DNA from: Enterococcus sp. BWR-S5
Lineage (GTDB): Bacteria > Bacillota > Bacilli > Lactobacillales > Enterococcaceae
Direction: 5' to 3'
Length of the DNA: 58,051 nucleotides
NCBI RefSeq assembly: GCF_016745255.1
Contig: NZ_JADOEQ010000021.1
Coordinates: 1-58,051 of the forward strand
Shown: positions 34,419 through 43,069 of the stretch, in pieces
How the letters are laid out: every line of letters starts with the position of its first letter
Numbering within the stretch: the stretch's first letter is position 1
Position numbers and translations under genes: made by a program
Notes under the pieces: model-generated
What the model saw: only the letters and a program-made list of their open reading frames with translations
Database searches by the model: none
What the model was told of the DNA's origin: nothing

Positions 34419-34591
34419 AATGTTCTCCTTCCAATTCGTATTATATGCAATGATTTGTCGAAATTGTTCGCTTATTTACAAGGTAATTTCAAACTGCAGC
34501 TGGAGATCTCCCCTGGTATTTCGCTAAAAACACGAATAATAGGGTAGGGGAGACGAAAAAGAATCAGCATACTATATTATACAACACTGTA
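34419..34591. promoter_or_regulatory. Spacer with dyad upstream of toprim gene
   Basis: 173 bp without a gene. GATCTCCCCT (34504-34513) can pair with AGGGGAGA (34549-34556), and ACACGAAT between them belongs to a motif also seen near 42720 and 54030. It may be a terminator for the 72-residue gene or a control site for the toprim gene. Confidence 0.4.
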
Positions 34592-34810
34592 TTACTCAAT
34601 ATTGCACTCAATTTGACAAATGATCAGTTGAGTTTGGCAGTATTCTCCTCCATATTTTTGATAGATTTTAGTCTTGAAAACTTCATTCCAATTTCCCGTT
34701 AACATGGCAGTAATAATCAAAGAGAACTCCTTTTTTGTTAAGTGGACTTTTGCTCTCTCTTTCCTTAATCTTTGAATTACTTGTTTATAGGTAATTTGAT
34801 TTAATTCCAT
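34592..34810 (-). CDS. Small hypothetical protein behind repeat R2
   Basis: 72 residues, basic, starting MELNQITYKQVIQRLRKERA; no membrane segment, and a Cys-containing tail (QLIICQIECNIE). RBS AAGGAG. Its start codon is 30 bases from the edge of repeat R2, so it is the first gene of the R2 module. No family is recognised. Confidence 0.65.
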   Translation of the reverse strand: MELNQITYKQVIQRLRKERAKVHLTKKEFSLIITAMLTGNWNEVFKTKIYQKYGGEYCQTQLIICQIECNIE

Positions 34811-34839
34811 AGTTTTTTCTCCTTTAATTTTTTATGTTT

Positions 34840-35350
34840 CAGCGCTATGCAGTTGTTAGTCGAAAGGCTGAATTTTTGCCGTTTCGTTGCGGAGCTTTTA
34901 CCATGCCCCAGAAAATACACAAGGGCAGCGCCAGCTGTTCATTTTACCCTTGTGTATTTTCGAAGGTCCTTACGAGAAACAGGGTGAACTGACCAAAGGG
35001 AAGAAGCTTCGACCTGCTTTCGCAGTTAGGAACCGTGGGCAATGGTAAAAATGTAGCGCGAAATGGAAAAAATGGGTGATCCTGGAAACGAGAGCTGCAG
35101 GCGAACGTTTCCTACCGCTTTTCTGGCCGGAAGAGTCTGAGCTATGCTCTGACGGCCCTGGTCTTGACCTGATACAATCCTTTTGCGAAAAGGGACTGGT
35201 GCTGACTGGCGTAGGCACGGAGCCACCAAAGCAAAGCGACTGGGAGAAGGGACGACTCCCTCAAAGCTTAGGTACCTGGTAGTCAAAAGAGAAAGCATTC
35301 CGGTCTGATCAAGGACCCACTGGACCGCTGAGAAGGAATGTCTTTCTTTC
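34840..35350 (+). repeat. Leading-region repeat R2
   Basis: A full ~510-bp copy. Variants: GTTGTTAG instead of GTGCTAG in the first hairpin (also in R3), GCCCC in the second, and TAGTC in the GACTG/CAGTC helix, which makes a G-T pair on the plus strand. On the minus strand the left edge reads CATAAAAAATT, a -10-like box, 30 bases before the 72-residue gene. On the right it abuts terminator 35360-35388. Confidence 0.95.
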
Positions 35351-35359
35351 CCTTTGTTG

Positions 35360-35388
35360 AGCTTAAATAGGATTATCCTATTTAAGCT
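35360..35388. terminator. Terminator between R2 and the next cluster
   Basis: A 13-bp stem (AGCTTAAATAGGA with TCCTATTTAAGCT) overlaps the stop of the 133-residue gene. It insulates the R3 module from repeat R2. Confidence 0.75.
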
Positions 35389-35783
35389 ACTTGTAAAGCT
35401 GTTTTGTTTTTGAAACGGTCAATTATTTCAAAGTGATTTTCTTCTTCTAGTTCCTGCCGTTCTTTTGATTTTAGCTGGAAGAGTTTAACGGTTTGTATTT
35501 TGTCATGGTCAATAAATTCTAGGGTTAATTCGTGATTTTCTGTTTCTTTTATAATTAATCTGTCCCTAGTTATTTCAAGTAAATCGGAAAATTTTCTAAA
35601 AAATTTATATCCTTTTAGACCGTTTCCGCAGATTGACCCGTAATGTGAGCTAATTTCTGAAATAGCAATAAATCCTCCAGTGTATCTCTTATCTATTTTT
35701 AGCAAGTTGACAACGAATGAGTATTCATAAGAAATTGAATCAAACTCATGAAAATCTTCTGAATCAAAAAGTATGTTCTCCAT
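35382..35783 (-). CDS. Hypothetical protein (133 aa)
   Basis: Not recognised. It is soluble and acidic (MENILFDSEDFHEFDSISYE), with alternating strands followed by a helical tail. RBS AAGGAGG. It lies 10 bp after the methyltransferase gene and may be its partner or an independent establishment factor. Confidence 0.65.
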   Translation of the reverse strand: MENILFDSEDFHEFDSISYEYSFVVNLLKIDKRYTGGFIAISEISSHYGSICGNGLKGYKFFRKFSDLLEITRDRLIIKETENHELTLEFIDHDKIQTVKLFQLKSKERQELEEENHFEIIDRFKNKTALQVA

Positions 35784-35793
35784 GTGTACCTCC

Positions 35794-36669
35794 TTAAACT
35801 GCTAGTTCCCAGTAGTCTTCATTTTTTTTGAAGCACTCTGAATTGTTCAATGTTTGCCTAATTTTTTCTCTAATGTGGTTGTTGTTTTTCCCCTTTTCGG
35901 AGTCTTGTAAAAGTTGGTAAATATCTGAAACAGTTGCTTGATTCAAATGTTCTAAGGCTGCTTGTATCAGATTCTTCCATGTTACATTTACCATTTTTTT
36001 CAATTCATACAGGAAATCTTTAGTGTATTTTATTGGTACATTCCAAATGGAATTCTTTTTGAATATAAGTAAATGTTCATGTGTAATAAAGATAATGTTA
36101 CTTTTTTTGTATGAGTTTTTGTCACTCATACAGTTGTGCTGCACTTTGATAATATGAGATTCTAAATCTCCAAACCAGGTCATGTCTTTTTGAATGCTGT
36201 AATATTTGTTGTTTTTTCTTACATCACCAACTAAAAACGCGTGCCGACCGCCGTTTAGTAAGTTGTGATAGATTTTTTCATTTACTCTATCCAGCTTTTT
36301 TATGAAATCTTCGTAACTCATGTTGTTGGATAAATCGTCTTCTGAATACTGTCCACGTTGGCTTTCATATTTTATTATGTCCCAGTAAGGGGGGTGTGAA
36401 AATGTAAAATCACTGCCTTTTGGTAATTCATCTGTTAGTGCATTCCAACCATTTATTAAATCAAGGTGAGTGCTATTTTGAAGCCCTAACTCTTTCGCTA
36501 CATCTTTTCCAGTACCACCGCCACTAAACACTTCTAAGAAGTGTTTAGGCGCTTTGCTGGGGTAATAATGTTCAAGCAATTCTTTGATAACATAACCGCT
36601 ACAATTTCCTCTATATCCAGATTTCCCCCATTTTCCTCGGTTGGGAAAGTTCATTATACTGTTGTTCAT
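35794..36669 (-). CDS. DNA methyltransferase (amino-methyl type, HPPY motif)
   Basis: 291 residues. Motif I (cofactor site) is FLEVFSGGGTGKDVA near 44-58, and catalytic motif IV is SHPPYWDI at 91-98, the (D/S/N)PPY class that methylates adenine N6 or cytosine N4. I chose the ATG at 36669 (MNNSIMNF) because AAAAGGAG precedes it; the longer frame has no RBS. No restriction endonuclease lies nearby, so it probably protects the incoming plasmid rather than forming an R-M pair. Confidence 0.82.
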   Translation of the reverse strand: MNNSIMNFPNRGKWGKSGYRGNCSGYVIKELLEHYYPSKAPKHFLEVFSGGGTGKDVAKELGLQNSTHLDLINGWNALTDELPKGSDFTFSHPPYWDIIKYESQRGQYSEDDLSNNMSYEDFIKKLDRVNEKIYHNLLNGGRHAFLVGDVRKNNKYYSIQKDMTWFGDLESHIIKVQHNCMSDKNSYKKSNIIFITHEHLLIFKKNSIWNVPIKYTKDFLYELKKMVNVTWKNLIQAALEHLNQATVSDIYQLLQDSEKGKNNNHIREKIRQTLNNSECFKKNEDYWELAV

Positions 36670-36698
36670 ATTTTTTCTCCTTTTAAATTTTGTTAAAG

Positions 36699-37406
36699 TC
36701 ATTTTGAAAATGCAGAAGCTAATCGTTTCCATTCTCCCCAAAAGGAACCAAGTCTTTTACGGTAATACCAGCTGCTATCTAAGCGTTGTAAATATTGAAA
36801 CTGTTCTCCACCATAGGTTTTAGGTTCTTTCAGATTTAGTTTATTCATAGAGACTTCTACAGGATTTTCTTTTTCGTCTCCCCTGTCTCTGTGGTATGCG
36901 ACAGTTGAATCGCTACCGTTTCTATCAAGCTCTTTGAAAGGTGTAGAATTTCGTTCGAATTTAAATTTTTCTCCTCCAGTGTATTGTGGATAGGGAAGAA
37001 TCTTTTCAGCGTATTCGTAAAGGAAGTTATTTACTTCTTGCTGGTTCATATTTTTAAAAGGTGTTGCTGCATTTTCTGAAACGTATTCATAGTAAATACC
37101 TTCGGTTGTGAATCTTTCTTTGTATCCAAAACTTTTTTCGATAATCTTAATAGCTCTAAAAATTTCGTTAGAATACCAAGAAAATCCACCTAAATATTTC
37201 ACCACAAAAGTGGCTGAAACTTCTTTTCCTAAACTAGCCAAGTGACCTAAATCAAGCAAATCAGAAACTTTTTTTCTGTCACTGTAATAATTCCAAAGAG
37301 TGTAACCAACACCTATATGTGGCATTGTGTAACCATCTGCATGTACAAAAATTCCTTTGCTTGTTCCATTTTCTTGTTCTTGAAAAATCATTGCTGGTGT
37401 AGACAT
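36699..37406 (-). CDS. Hypothetical protein of phage/plasmid 'HxDGY' type
   Basis: 235 residues. The N-terminus (MSTPAMIFQEQENGTSKGIF, then VHADGYTMPHIGVGYTLWNY and LLDLGHLASLG) follows a pattern seen in many phage and plasmid proteins of unknown function that begin MSTRA and contain C.WDGYP. RBS CGGAG. It is the first gene of the R3 module, 35 bases from the repeat edge. Confidence 0.65.
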   Translation of the reverse strand: MSTPAMIFQEQENGTSKGIFVHADGYTMPHIGVGYTLWNYYSDRKKVSDLLDLGHLASLGKEVSATFVVKYLGGFSWYSNEIFRAIKIIEKSFGYKERFTTEGIYYEYVSENAATPFKNMNQQEVNNFLYEYAEKILPYPQYTGGEKFKFERNSTPFKELDRNGSDSTVAYHRDRGDEKENPVEVSMNKLNLKEPKTYGGEQFQYLQRLDSSWYYRKRLGSFWGEWKRLASAFSK

Positions 37407-37440
37407 TTTCCATCACTCCGGTTCTTTATTTTTTATATTT

Positions 37441-37951
37441 CAGCGCTATGCAGTTGTTAGTCGAAAGGCTGAATTTTTGCCGTTTCGTTGCGGAGCTTTT
37501 ACCATGCTCCAGAAAATATGCAAGGGCAGCGCCAGCTGTTCACTTTACCCTTGTGTATTTTCGAAGGTCCTTACGAGAAACAGGGTGAACTGACCAAAGG
37601 GAAGAAGCTTCGACCTGCTTTTGCAGTTAGGAACCGTGGGCAATGGTAAAAATGTAGCGCGAAATGGAAAAAATGGGTGATCTTGGAAACGGGAGCTGCA
37701 GGCGAACGTTTCCTACCACTTTTCTGGCCGGAAGAGTCTGAGCTATGCTCTGACGGCCCTGGTCTTGACCTGATACAATCCTTTTGCGAAAAGGGACCGG
37801 TGCTGACTGGCGCAGGCACGGAGCCACCAAAGCAAAGCGACTGGGAGAAGGAACGACTCCCTCAAAGCTTAGGTACCTGGCAGTCAAAAGAGAAAGCATT
37901 CCGGTCTGATCAAGGACCTACCGGACCGCAGAGAAGGAATGTCTTTCTTTC
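37441..37951 (+). repeat. Leading-region repeat R3
   Basis: Full copy. Variants: GTTGTTAG in hairpin 1; ATATGC for ATACAC in the long 15-bp stem, giving two G-T wobbles on the plus strand; TTTT in the CTGC/GCAG loop; CCTACCGG and GCAGAG near the 3' end. The left edge reads TATAAAAAAT on the minus strand. The first start codon is 35 bases away. Confidence 0.95.
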
Positions 37952-37972
37952 CCTTGGTTGCTATAAAAAAGA

Positions 37973-38006
37973 GAAGTTATCAGAAAAAGTAATTTCTGAC
38001 AGCTTC
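37973..38006. terminator. Terminator right of R3
   Basis: GAAG-tta-TCAGAAA pairs with TTTCTGA-ca-GCTTC, 7 bp before the stop of the 80-codon gene. It is less regular than the other copy-specific hairpins. Confidence 0.55.
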
Positions 38007-38012
38007 CCTGGT

Positions 38013-38255
38013 TTATAGAACGATTCTTTCGCTGAGTATTTTATGACTTTCAGACATTCTTTTTATAGTTTTTTCATCAGTGATCAATGTGTAATCATCC
38101 CTGCTGTAAATTGTAGTACGTGGGTCATTCAAGCAATTTGTAACCTCTTCTTGAAAAATTCTATTTTGATCACTTGGATCTAAAAATGTGAAAACTTTGG
38201 TTGTGCAGTCGAAATAATTGGTTACGACTACTAAATAAACTGTTACTGAATTAAT
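38013..38255 (-). CDS. Hypothetical protein (80 codons), probable ATT start
   Basis: An open frame of 81 codons including the stop (INSVTVYLVVVTNYFDCTTK and onward), with normal codon use and no upstream ATG, GTG or TTG in frame. AGGAGG lies seven bases before an ATT codon at 38255, 14 bp after the stop of the gene before. The perfect RBS makes ATT the most likely start. The product is soluble with an N-terminal beta strand; no family is recognised. Confidence 0.55.
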   Translation of the reverse strand: MNSVTVYLVVVTNYFDCTTKVFTFLDPSDQNRIFQEEVTNCLNDPRTTIYSRDDYTLITDEKTIKRMSESHKILSERIVL

Positions 38256-38268
38256 GTGATTACCTCCT

Positions 38269-38781
38269 TTATTTTAGACTTACAAAGTCAATATCATCTC
38301 TATAGGCAATGAAGTCGTTGAAAAGCTTTATGTCTGCACGATATCCAGAACATGTTTTTTTCATATCTTCAAGAATGGTTAAGCACATTGAGTTAAGCTT
38401 TGTACTTAAGCAGTGAAGGGTAATATCTTCTGCAAATGTAGTAGAATACCGGCGAATTTTGAGAACATCAAAATAATCACGGATTATTACAACATTGTCA
38501 TACGCTCTCAAGCTTTTGCTAATCAAATCAGCAGAAGAAGTTCCCAAATAGGAAAAGGAAATAGTTGATTCTAATTCTTCTGTAAAACGAATCTTGTTTT
38601 TTAAAGCCCAGAGTCTGGAATCAGTGATTTCTTCGGTTGCCAGACATAGAAGACTAGTCCAGTCCTCTACAAATTTGTTGTGAGCAGCTTCTGCAGTTGG
38701 AAGCTCTGCAAGATAATCAGCATAGTTTAAAATAGTGACCTCGTTAGGTTCTGTTAATTCTAAATATTCTTTGTAATTCAT
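38269..38781 (-). CDS. Hypothetical helical protein (170 aa)
   Basis: Not recognised. Soluble and mostly helical, with four to five cysteines spread along it (DWTSLLCLA, ITLHCLSTK, SMCLTIL, TCSGY). It overlaps the gene before as ATGA. RBS AAAGGAG. Second gene of the R4 module. Confidence 0.65.
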   Translation of the reverse strand: MNYKEYLELTEPNEVTILNYADYLAELPTAEAAHNKFVEDWTSLLCLATEEITDSRLWALKNKIRFTEELESTISFSYLGTSSADLISKSLRAYDNVVIIRDYFDVLKIRRYSTTFAEDITLHCLSTKLNSMCLTILEDMKKTCSGYRADIKLFNDFIAYRDDIDFVSLK

Positions 38782-39311
38782 TTTTCATTCTCCTTTTCCT
38801 CTTTTAGTATGTTTAAGTAGTTGTTTTCGTACATGTATTTCGCGATTGATTTTGAGATATCTTTAGATAAACTCTGCAGGTCTTCTCTTTCAGGAATATA
38901 TCGCATTTTGACATGCTCCTTTTTTGGCTCCACGGTGTAAATATTTAAAAATTCATTGGAATAAATAAAAGTGAAATTTCCTAAACGCATTTCTTGGTGT
39001 GGAGCTGTTGCAAGAGAATCAGACAGTTGTTTGAATATTTCCCCAGTCTCTTCCATAAATTTGTCGTCAAACTTAATAGTTACGAATGTGTTCCCACCTT
39101 TTAGGATATCTCCATTTTGATAATCTACTTTTCTAAGTCCATTGATTGTTATCAAAACTAAATCGAGGTTATTAAGTGGTCCTTTTATTAAGCAATCAAC
39201 AGCTGTTTCAGTAGAATGTGAGTAAACTCTAACAGAAAGATTCTTAACGTTATCACCACGCTTTTTTAGTTCCTTTTTCAGTTCTGAAATGGTTTCTCTG
39301 ATTTCTTTCAT
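38778..39311 (-). CDS. Hypothetical protein (177 aa)
   Basis: Not recognised. A basic helical N-terminus (MKEIRETISELKKELKKRGD) is followed by alternating strands (NLSVRVYSHSTETAVDCLIK) and a helical tail. RBS AAAGGAG. First gene of the R4 module, 31 bases from the repeat edge. Confidence 0.65.
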   Translation of the reverse strand: MKEIRETISELKKELKKRGDNVKNLSVRVYSHSTETAVDCLIKGPLNNLDLVLITINGLRKVDYQNGDILKGGNTFVTIKFDDKFMEETGEIFKQLSDSLATAPHQEMRLGNFTFIYSNEFLNIYTVEPKKEHVKMRYIPEREDLQSLSKDISKSIAKYMYENNYLNILKEEKENEK

Positions 39312-39341
39312 TGGGTTGCTCCTTTAAGATTTTTTATATTT

Positions 39342-39851
39342 CAGCGCTATACAGTGCTAGTCGAAAGGCTGAATTTTTGCCGTTTCGTTGCGGAGCTTTT
39401 ACCATGCTCCAGAAAATACACAAGGGCAGCGCCAGCTGTTCATTTTACCCTTGTGTTTTTTCGAAGGTCCTTGCGAGAAACAGGGTGAACTGACCATAGG
39501 GAAGAAGCTTCGACCTGCTTTCGCAGTTAGGAACCGTGGGCAATGGTAAAAATGTAGCGCGAAATGGAAAAAATGGGTGATCTTGGAAACGGGAGCTGCA
39601 GGCGAACATTTCCCACCACTTTTCTGGCCGGAAGAGTCTGAGCTATGCTCTGACGGCCCTGGTCTTGACCTGATACAATCCTTTTGCGAAAAGGTGCTGG
39701 TGCTGACTGGCGCAGGCACGGAGCCACCAAAGCAAAGCGACTGGGAGAAGGAACGACTCCCTTAAAGCTTAAGTACCTGGCAGTCAAAAGAGAAAGCATT
39801 CCGGTCTGATCAAGGACCCACTGGACCGTTGAGAAGGAATGTCTTTCTTTC
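39342..39851 (+). repeat. Leading-region repeat R4
   Basis: Full copy. Variants: TATACA in the first loop; GTTTTTT for GTATTTT in the long stem (the one clear mismatch there); AAGGTGCTGG for AAGGGACTGG; AAGTACC for AGGTACC. The left edge reads TATAAAAAATC on the minus strand. Confidence 0.95.
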
Positions 39852-39861
39852 TTATATGGAT

Positions 39862-39896
39862 CTGCAGGAAATTTGATATTTGTATCTCCCCTGCAG
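39862..39896. terminator. Hairpin right of R4
   Basis: CTGCAGG and CCTGCAG (7 bp, perfect) frame a 21-base loop just past the C5-methyltransferase stop. The T-run is weak. Confidence 0.5.
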
Positions 39897-39904
39897 GTAG
39901 GCTG

Positions 39905-40993
39905 TTAAAAGCCATGTGAATGTTCAAATAAATCTAGTTGCGGTTCCTCCCTATCTATTTGAATTTTTAAGTAGTTTTCTATTAACGATTCATAAATAGC
40001 AACCAGTACATCAACAACGATACTGTTTCCAGCTTGTTTGTATAGAGTGTAGTTCATTGCACCTTGTCTCTTAACGGGGTGTGCTTTTTCCAAAATATCA
40101 AAATCGTAGTCGCTGTATCCCATAAGCCGGAAAGTTTCTCTCTCTGTTAAATATCTGTAATCACCATTTTCTCTTTTTATCACTCCAGAATTAGGGCAAC
40201 GATCCTGTCTTGTTGTTATAGTCCAAGCGAAATCTTTAATTGTTGGAATGAATCTTTGATAGTTTTTATTTGTGTGATCGGTGTTTAAATCAGCTAGTTT
40301 GTTTAACATAGAAGGTTGCTTAACTGTGTAACGATCGCTGACCTCCTCGTCAGGTTCTAAGAAATCGCTGATTGGTCTACAAGGTTTTCTCTTTAAGGTG
40401 CTAAAGTCAAAGCTTTCGCCATTTAAAAGTGAAATTACGTATATTCTATTTCTATTCTGTGGAATCCCAAAGTCCATAGAATTAAGGACTTCATATGAAT
40501 TTTCGTACCCTAAATTTTCTAATTCTTTTAGATATTGTTGAAACCCTTGTATCATGTCTTTATCTAAAACACCTGCTACATTTTCCCAAATAATGACTTC
40601 TGGTTTGTGTCTTCCCATACTCTCAACAATTCTTAACGTTTCGTGCATTAAAGACGATCGTGTCTTGTCTTCGTCTTTTCCTCCCCATCTTTGCCCAGAT
40701 CGGCTGTAATCTTGGCAAGGAGATCCGTGTATTAATATGTGTGGTGTTAAGTGTGCAATATAATCTAAAACAGATAACGCGTCTGCCTGATTGGTTCTCC
40801 AATTTGTAGAAAGAGCATTGTATGAGCGAACTGCTTTTGTGTCAATTTCTACATAATCTAGGCTCTTGTAAAGAATTCCCATTTTTAACAATGCCTTACT
40901 AGCAGAAGCGATTCCACCAAACAATTCCAGAATTTTAAGGTATTTACCTTGTTCAAGTAATATTGGATTTTTTAGAGTAGTCTGCAGTATCAT
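39905..40993 (-). CDS. DNA (cytosine-5) methyltransferase
   Basis: 362 residues with all main C5-methylase motifs: FGGIASAS (I) near 25-32, GSPCQDYS (IV, catalytic Cys93) at 90-97, ENVAG (VI) near 138, QNRNRIYVIS (VIII), and GNSIVVDVL (X) near the end. RBS AAAGGAG at the ATG 40993 (MILQTTL). No cognate endonuclease gene is present. In a leading region such an enzyme can mask sites from host restriction soon after entry. Second gene of the R5 module. Confidence 0.93.
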   Translation of the reverse strand: MILQTTLKNPILLEQGKYLKILELFGGIASASKALLKMGILYKSLDYVEIDTKAVRSYNALSTNWRTNQADALSVLDYIAHLTPHILIHGSPCQDYSRSGQRWGGKDEDKTRSSLMHETLRIVESMGRHKPEVIIWENVAGVLDKDMIQGFQQYLKELENLGYENSYEVLNSMDFGIPQNRNRIYVISLLNGESFDFSTLKRKPCRPISDFLEPDEEVSDRYTVKQPSMLNKLADLNTDHTNKNYQRFIPTIKDFAWTITTRQDRCPNSGVIKRENGDYRYLTERETFRLMGYSDYDFDILEKAHPVKRQGAMNYTLYKQAGNSIVVDVLVAIYESLIENYLKIQIDREEPQLDLFEHSHGF

Positions 40994-41006
40994 AAATTTC
41001 TCCTTT

Positions 41007-41300
41007 CTAGCTAAATCGTAAGTAAAGAGTGGAATTACCAATCTTAAATTTGGCTTTTCTTTTTTTGGTGTGGTGCCAGTATCTGTAATTTGAAAACAGG
41101 TAATCTGATAAATCGTCTTCATTTTTTATTGGGCGATCAATTTCAAACTCTGATTCTTCTCGGCCAATTACATCATCAGATTTCTTTAGTTTCAACGTGT
41201 CTATTTGACTAGAAAGGTATGTAAGAATTTTCCAGTAATCAATATCTTCATCGGCAATCTCTTTTCCATCTATAATTGCTTTCTCAATGGTAATAAACAT
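41007..41300 (-). CDS. Hypothetical protein (97 aa)
   Basis: Not recognised. Acidic first two thirds (IIDGKEIADEDIDYWKILTY) and a basic end (HHTKKRKAKFKIGNSTLYLR). RBS AAAGGAG. First gene of the R5 module, 29 bases from the repeat; 13 bp before the C5-methyltransferase. Confidence 0.65.
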   Translation of the reverse strand: MFITIEKAIIDGKEIADEDIDYWKILTYLSSQIDTLKLKKSDDVIGREESEFEIDRPIKNEDDLSDYLFSNYRYWHHTKKRKAKFKIGNSTLYLRFS

Positions 41301-41328
41301 ATTTGTTCTCCTTTTATTTTTTATATTT

Positions 41329-41837
41329 CAGCGCTATGCAGTGCTAGTCGAAAGGCTGAATTTTTGCCGTTTCGTTGCGGAGCTTTTACCATGCTCCAGA
41401 AAATATGCAAGGGCAGCGCCAGCTGTTCATTTTACCCTTGTGTATTTTCGAAGGTCCTTACGAGAAACAGGGTGAACTGACCAAAGGGAAGAAGCTTCGA
41501 CCTGCTTTCGCAGTTAGGAACCGTGAGCAATGGTAAAAATGTAGCGCGAAATGGAAAAAATGGGTGATTCTGGAAACGGGAGCTGCAGGCGAATGTTTCC
41601 TACCACTTTTCTGGCCGGAAGAGTCTGAGCTATGCTCTGACGGCCTGGTCTTGACCTGATACAATCCTTTTGCGAAAAGGTGCTGGTGCTGACTGGTGCA
41701 GGCACGGAGCCACCAAAGCAAAGCGACTGGGAGAAGGGACGACTCCCTCAAAGCTTAGGTACCTGGTAGTCAAAAGAGAAAGCATTCCGGTCTGATCAAG
41801 GACCCACTGGACCGCTGAGAAGGAATGTCTTTCTTTC
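41329..41837 (+). repeat. Leading-region repeat R5
   Basis: Full copy. Variants: ATATGC in the long stem (G-T wobbles); GTGAGCA in the ACCGT/ATGGT loop; one C lost in GACGGCCTGG; AAGGTGCTGG as in R4; TAGTC in the GACTG helix (G-T). The left edge reads TATAAAAAATA on the minus strand. Confidence 0.95.
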
Positions 41838-41840
41838 CTT

Positions 41841-41897
41841 AAAAGATAATGAAAAAGAAAAACCACAAAACAAAAGTCTGCTTTGTGGTGATCTTTT
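41841..41897. terminator. Terminator right of R5
   Basis: AAAAGAT/ATCTTTT encloses CCACAAA/TTTGTGG; T-rich on the plus side, overlapping the end of the 69-residue gene region. Confidence 0.65.
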
Positions 41898-41898
41898 C

Positions 41899-42108
41899 TT
41901 ACTTCTCTATACCGAAGCCTTCACATTCATCATGATTGTGAATATCCTGTACTTCTTGAACAGCTCCTTCCGTTTGATCATCATACAGACAAAAGACTGT
42001 TTCCCCAGATTTGAAAAGAGTAAGGGCTTTTTCTTTGCTAATTTTTATCATTCCGTCCCAAGAATACATAAATTGATACCCTCCATTTGGTTTTATTTGT
42101 TGAGTCAT
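41899..42108 (-). CDS. Small hypothetical protein (69 aa)
   Basis: Not recognised. MTQQIKPNGGYQFMYSWDGM at the start; an acidic end (HNHDECEGFGIEK). No strong RBS; the ATG lies a few bases past the stop of the gene before, so translation may be coupled. Third gene of the R6 module. Confidence 0.55.
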   Translation of the reverse strand: MTQQIKPNGGYQFMYSWDGMIKISKEKALTLFKSGETVFCLYDDQTEGAVQEVQDIHNHDECEGFGIEK

Positions 42109-42116
42109 GCTAAATT

Positions 42117-42638
42117 CTAAAAAAAGTGATCAGCCAATTCTTTTCCAGTTTCCAAGTAAGCTGAATATAGATCCAAGTCGTCCACAATACCGCTACATCT
42201 GTGTACGTACTGGCTACCTATAAAGAAAAGCACTCCTTCCAGTTGCTTTAGTATTGCTAAAGTAGAATCCCTGATAAGTATTTCTCTTTGGATAACCATT
42301 TCCTGCAGTTGTAATTTTTTTGGTTCCAAAATGATTGTAGAATGCCGAAAAATGACCTCGTTTTTTGGGTAATTCGTATCAATGCTCAAATTGGCATTCA
42401 GACAATTTTCTCTGGTGGATTTGTACAAAGAGACTAGGGTGTTGATTCTCTCTTTTTCTTCATTTGAAAGGGATTCTTGATCAATTGCTTGTAATTTTTT
42501 GTAAGTTTTTAGTAGAAGCTCTGTTCTGTCTTCTGAAAAGGCAACACCATTTCCAGCGAAAATCATGGTCAATGCGCTTCGATTGATTGAGCCTAAAAGT
42601 GTAAGCTCCAAAGTGAAATCGTCCCAGTTTGAGTACAT
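42117..42638 (-). CDS. Hypothetical helical protein (173 aa)
   Basis: Not recognised. Soluble and mostly helical, with weak resemblance to the 170-residue protein at 38.3-38.8 kb in length and pattern. I chose the ATG at 42638 (MYSNWDDF) because AAGGAGAGA precedes it. About 80 bp upstream lies the ATTCGTGTTT motif. Confidence 0.6.
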   Translation of the reverse strand: MYSNWDDFTLELTLLGSINRSALTMIFAGNGVAFSEDRTELLLKTYKKLQAIDQESLSNEEKERINTLVSLYKSTRENCLNANLSIDTNYPKNEVIFRHSTIILEPKKLQLQEMVIQREILIRDSTLAILKQLEGVLFFIGSQYVHRCSGIVDDLDLYSAYLETGKELADHFF

Positions 42639-42776
42639 TGTATTCTCTCCTTCTATTGTTTGGTTTTTCTTGTCTTTTTCTTCAAATTTATCACCTGCAG
42701 CCAACCTATACGTAAATAAAACACGAATAAAATATCATGCCGGTAATTTGAAAAAGAAATTATTCACGAACATTAT

Positions 42777-43040
42777 CTAAATTTCAGCGACTACTTTATT
42801 GTTTATTGATAAAGTAATTAGATCATCTGTAAGATCTATCCGATCAACAACAATTTTTAGATTGTCTATACAAAACGAATTTATAGAAAATACTCCTGTA
42901 GTGTCGTCAAAAAGTATTTCTGTTTCATTGAGATAGTTTTTAATCCCCTCTTCCGATTGGTGAAATAGTTCCTGCCCACTTGCTATATTGACTGCCATAA
43001 TGTGACCCAAAATGATAATTTCTTGTTCCTCAATTTGCAT
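42777..43040 (-). CDS. Hypothetical protein (87 aa)
   Basis: Not recognised. Acidic, mixed strands and helices (MQIEEQEIIILGHIMAVNIA). RBS CTGGAGG. First gene of the R6 module, 30 bases from the repeat edge. About 140 bp separate it from the next gene, with the ATTCGTGTTT motif between, so the next gene may have its own control. Confidence 0.65.
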   Translation of the reverse strand: MQIEEQEIIILGHIMAVNIASGQELFHQSEEGIKNYLNETEILFDDTTGVFSINSFCIDNLKIVVDRIDLTDDLITLSINNKVVAEI

Positions 43041-43069
43041 TAAATTTTTCCTCCAGTTTTTTGTAATTA

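Noticed and set aside
35026-35298. Antisense frames of about 90 residues in every repeat copy, and sense frames of about 60-120 residues
   Set aside because: Copies differ by single-base indels (R4, R5, R6, R8, R9, R11) that change or break these frames, changes follow DNA/RNA pairing rather than codon positions, and no RBS precedes them.
35794-40993. A restriction-modification system
   Set aside because: Two methyltransferases are clear, but no neighbouring gene shows an endonuclease or specificity-subunit motif.
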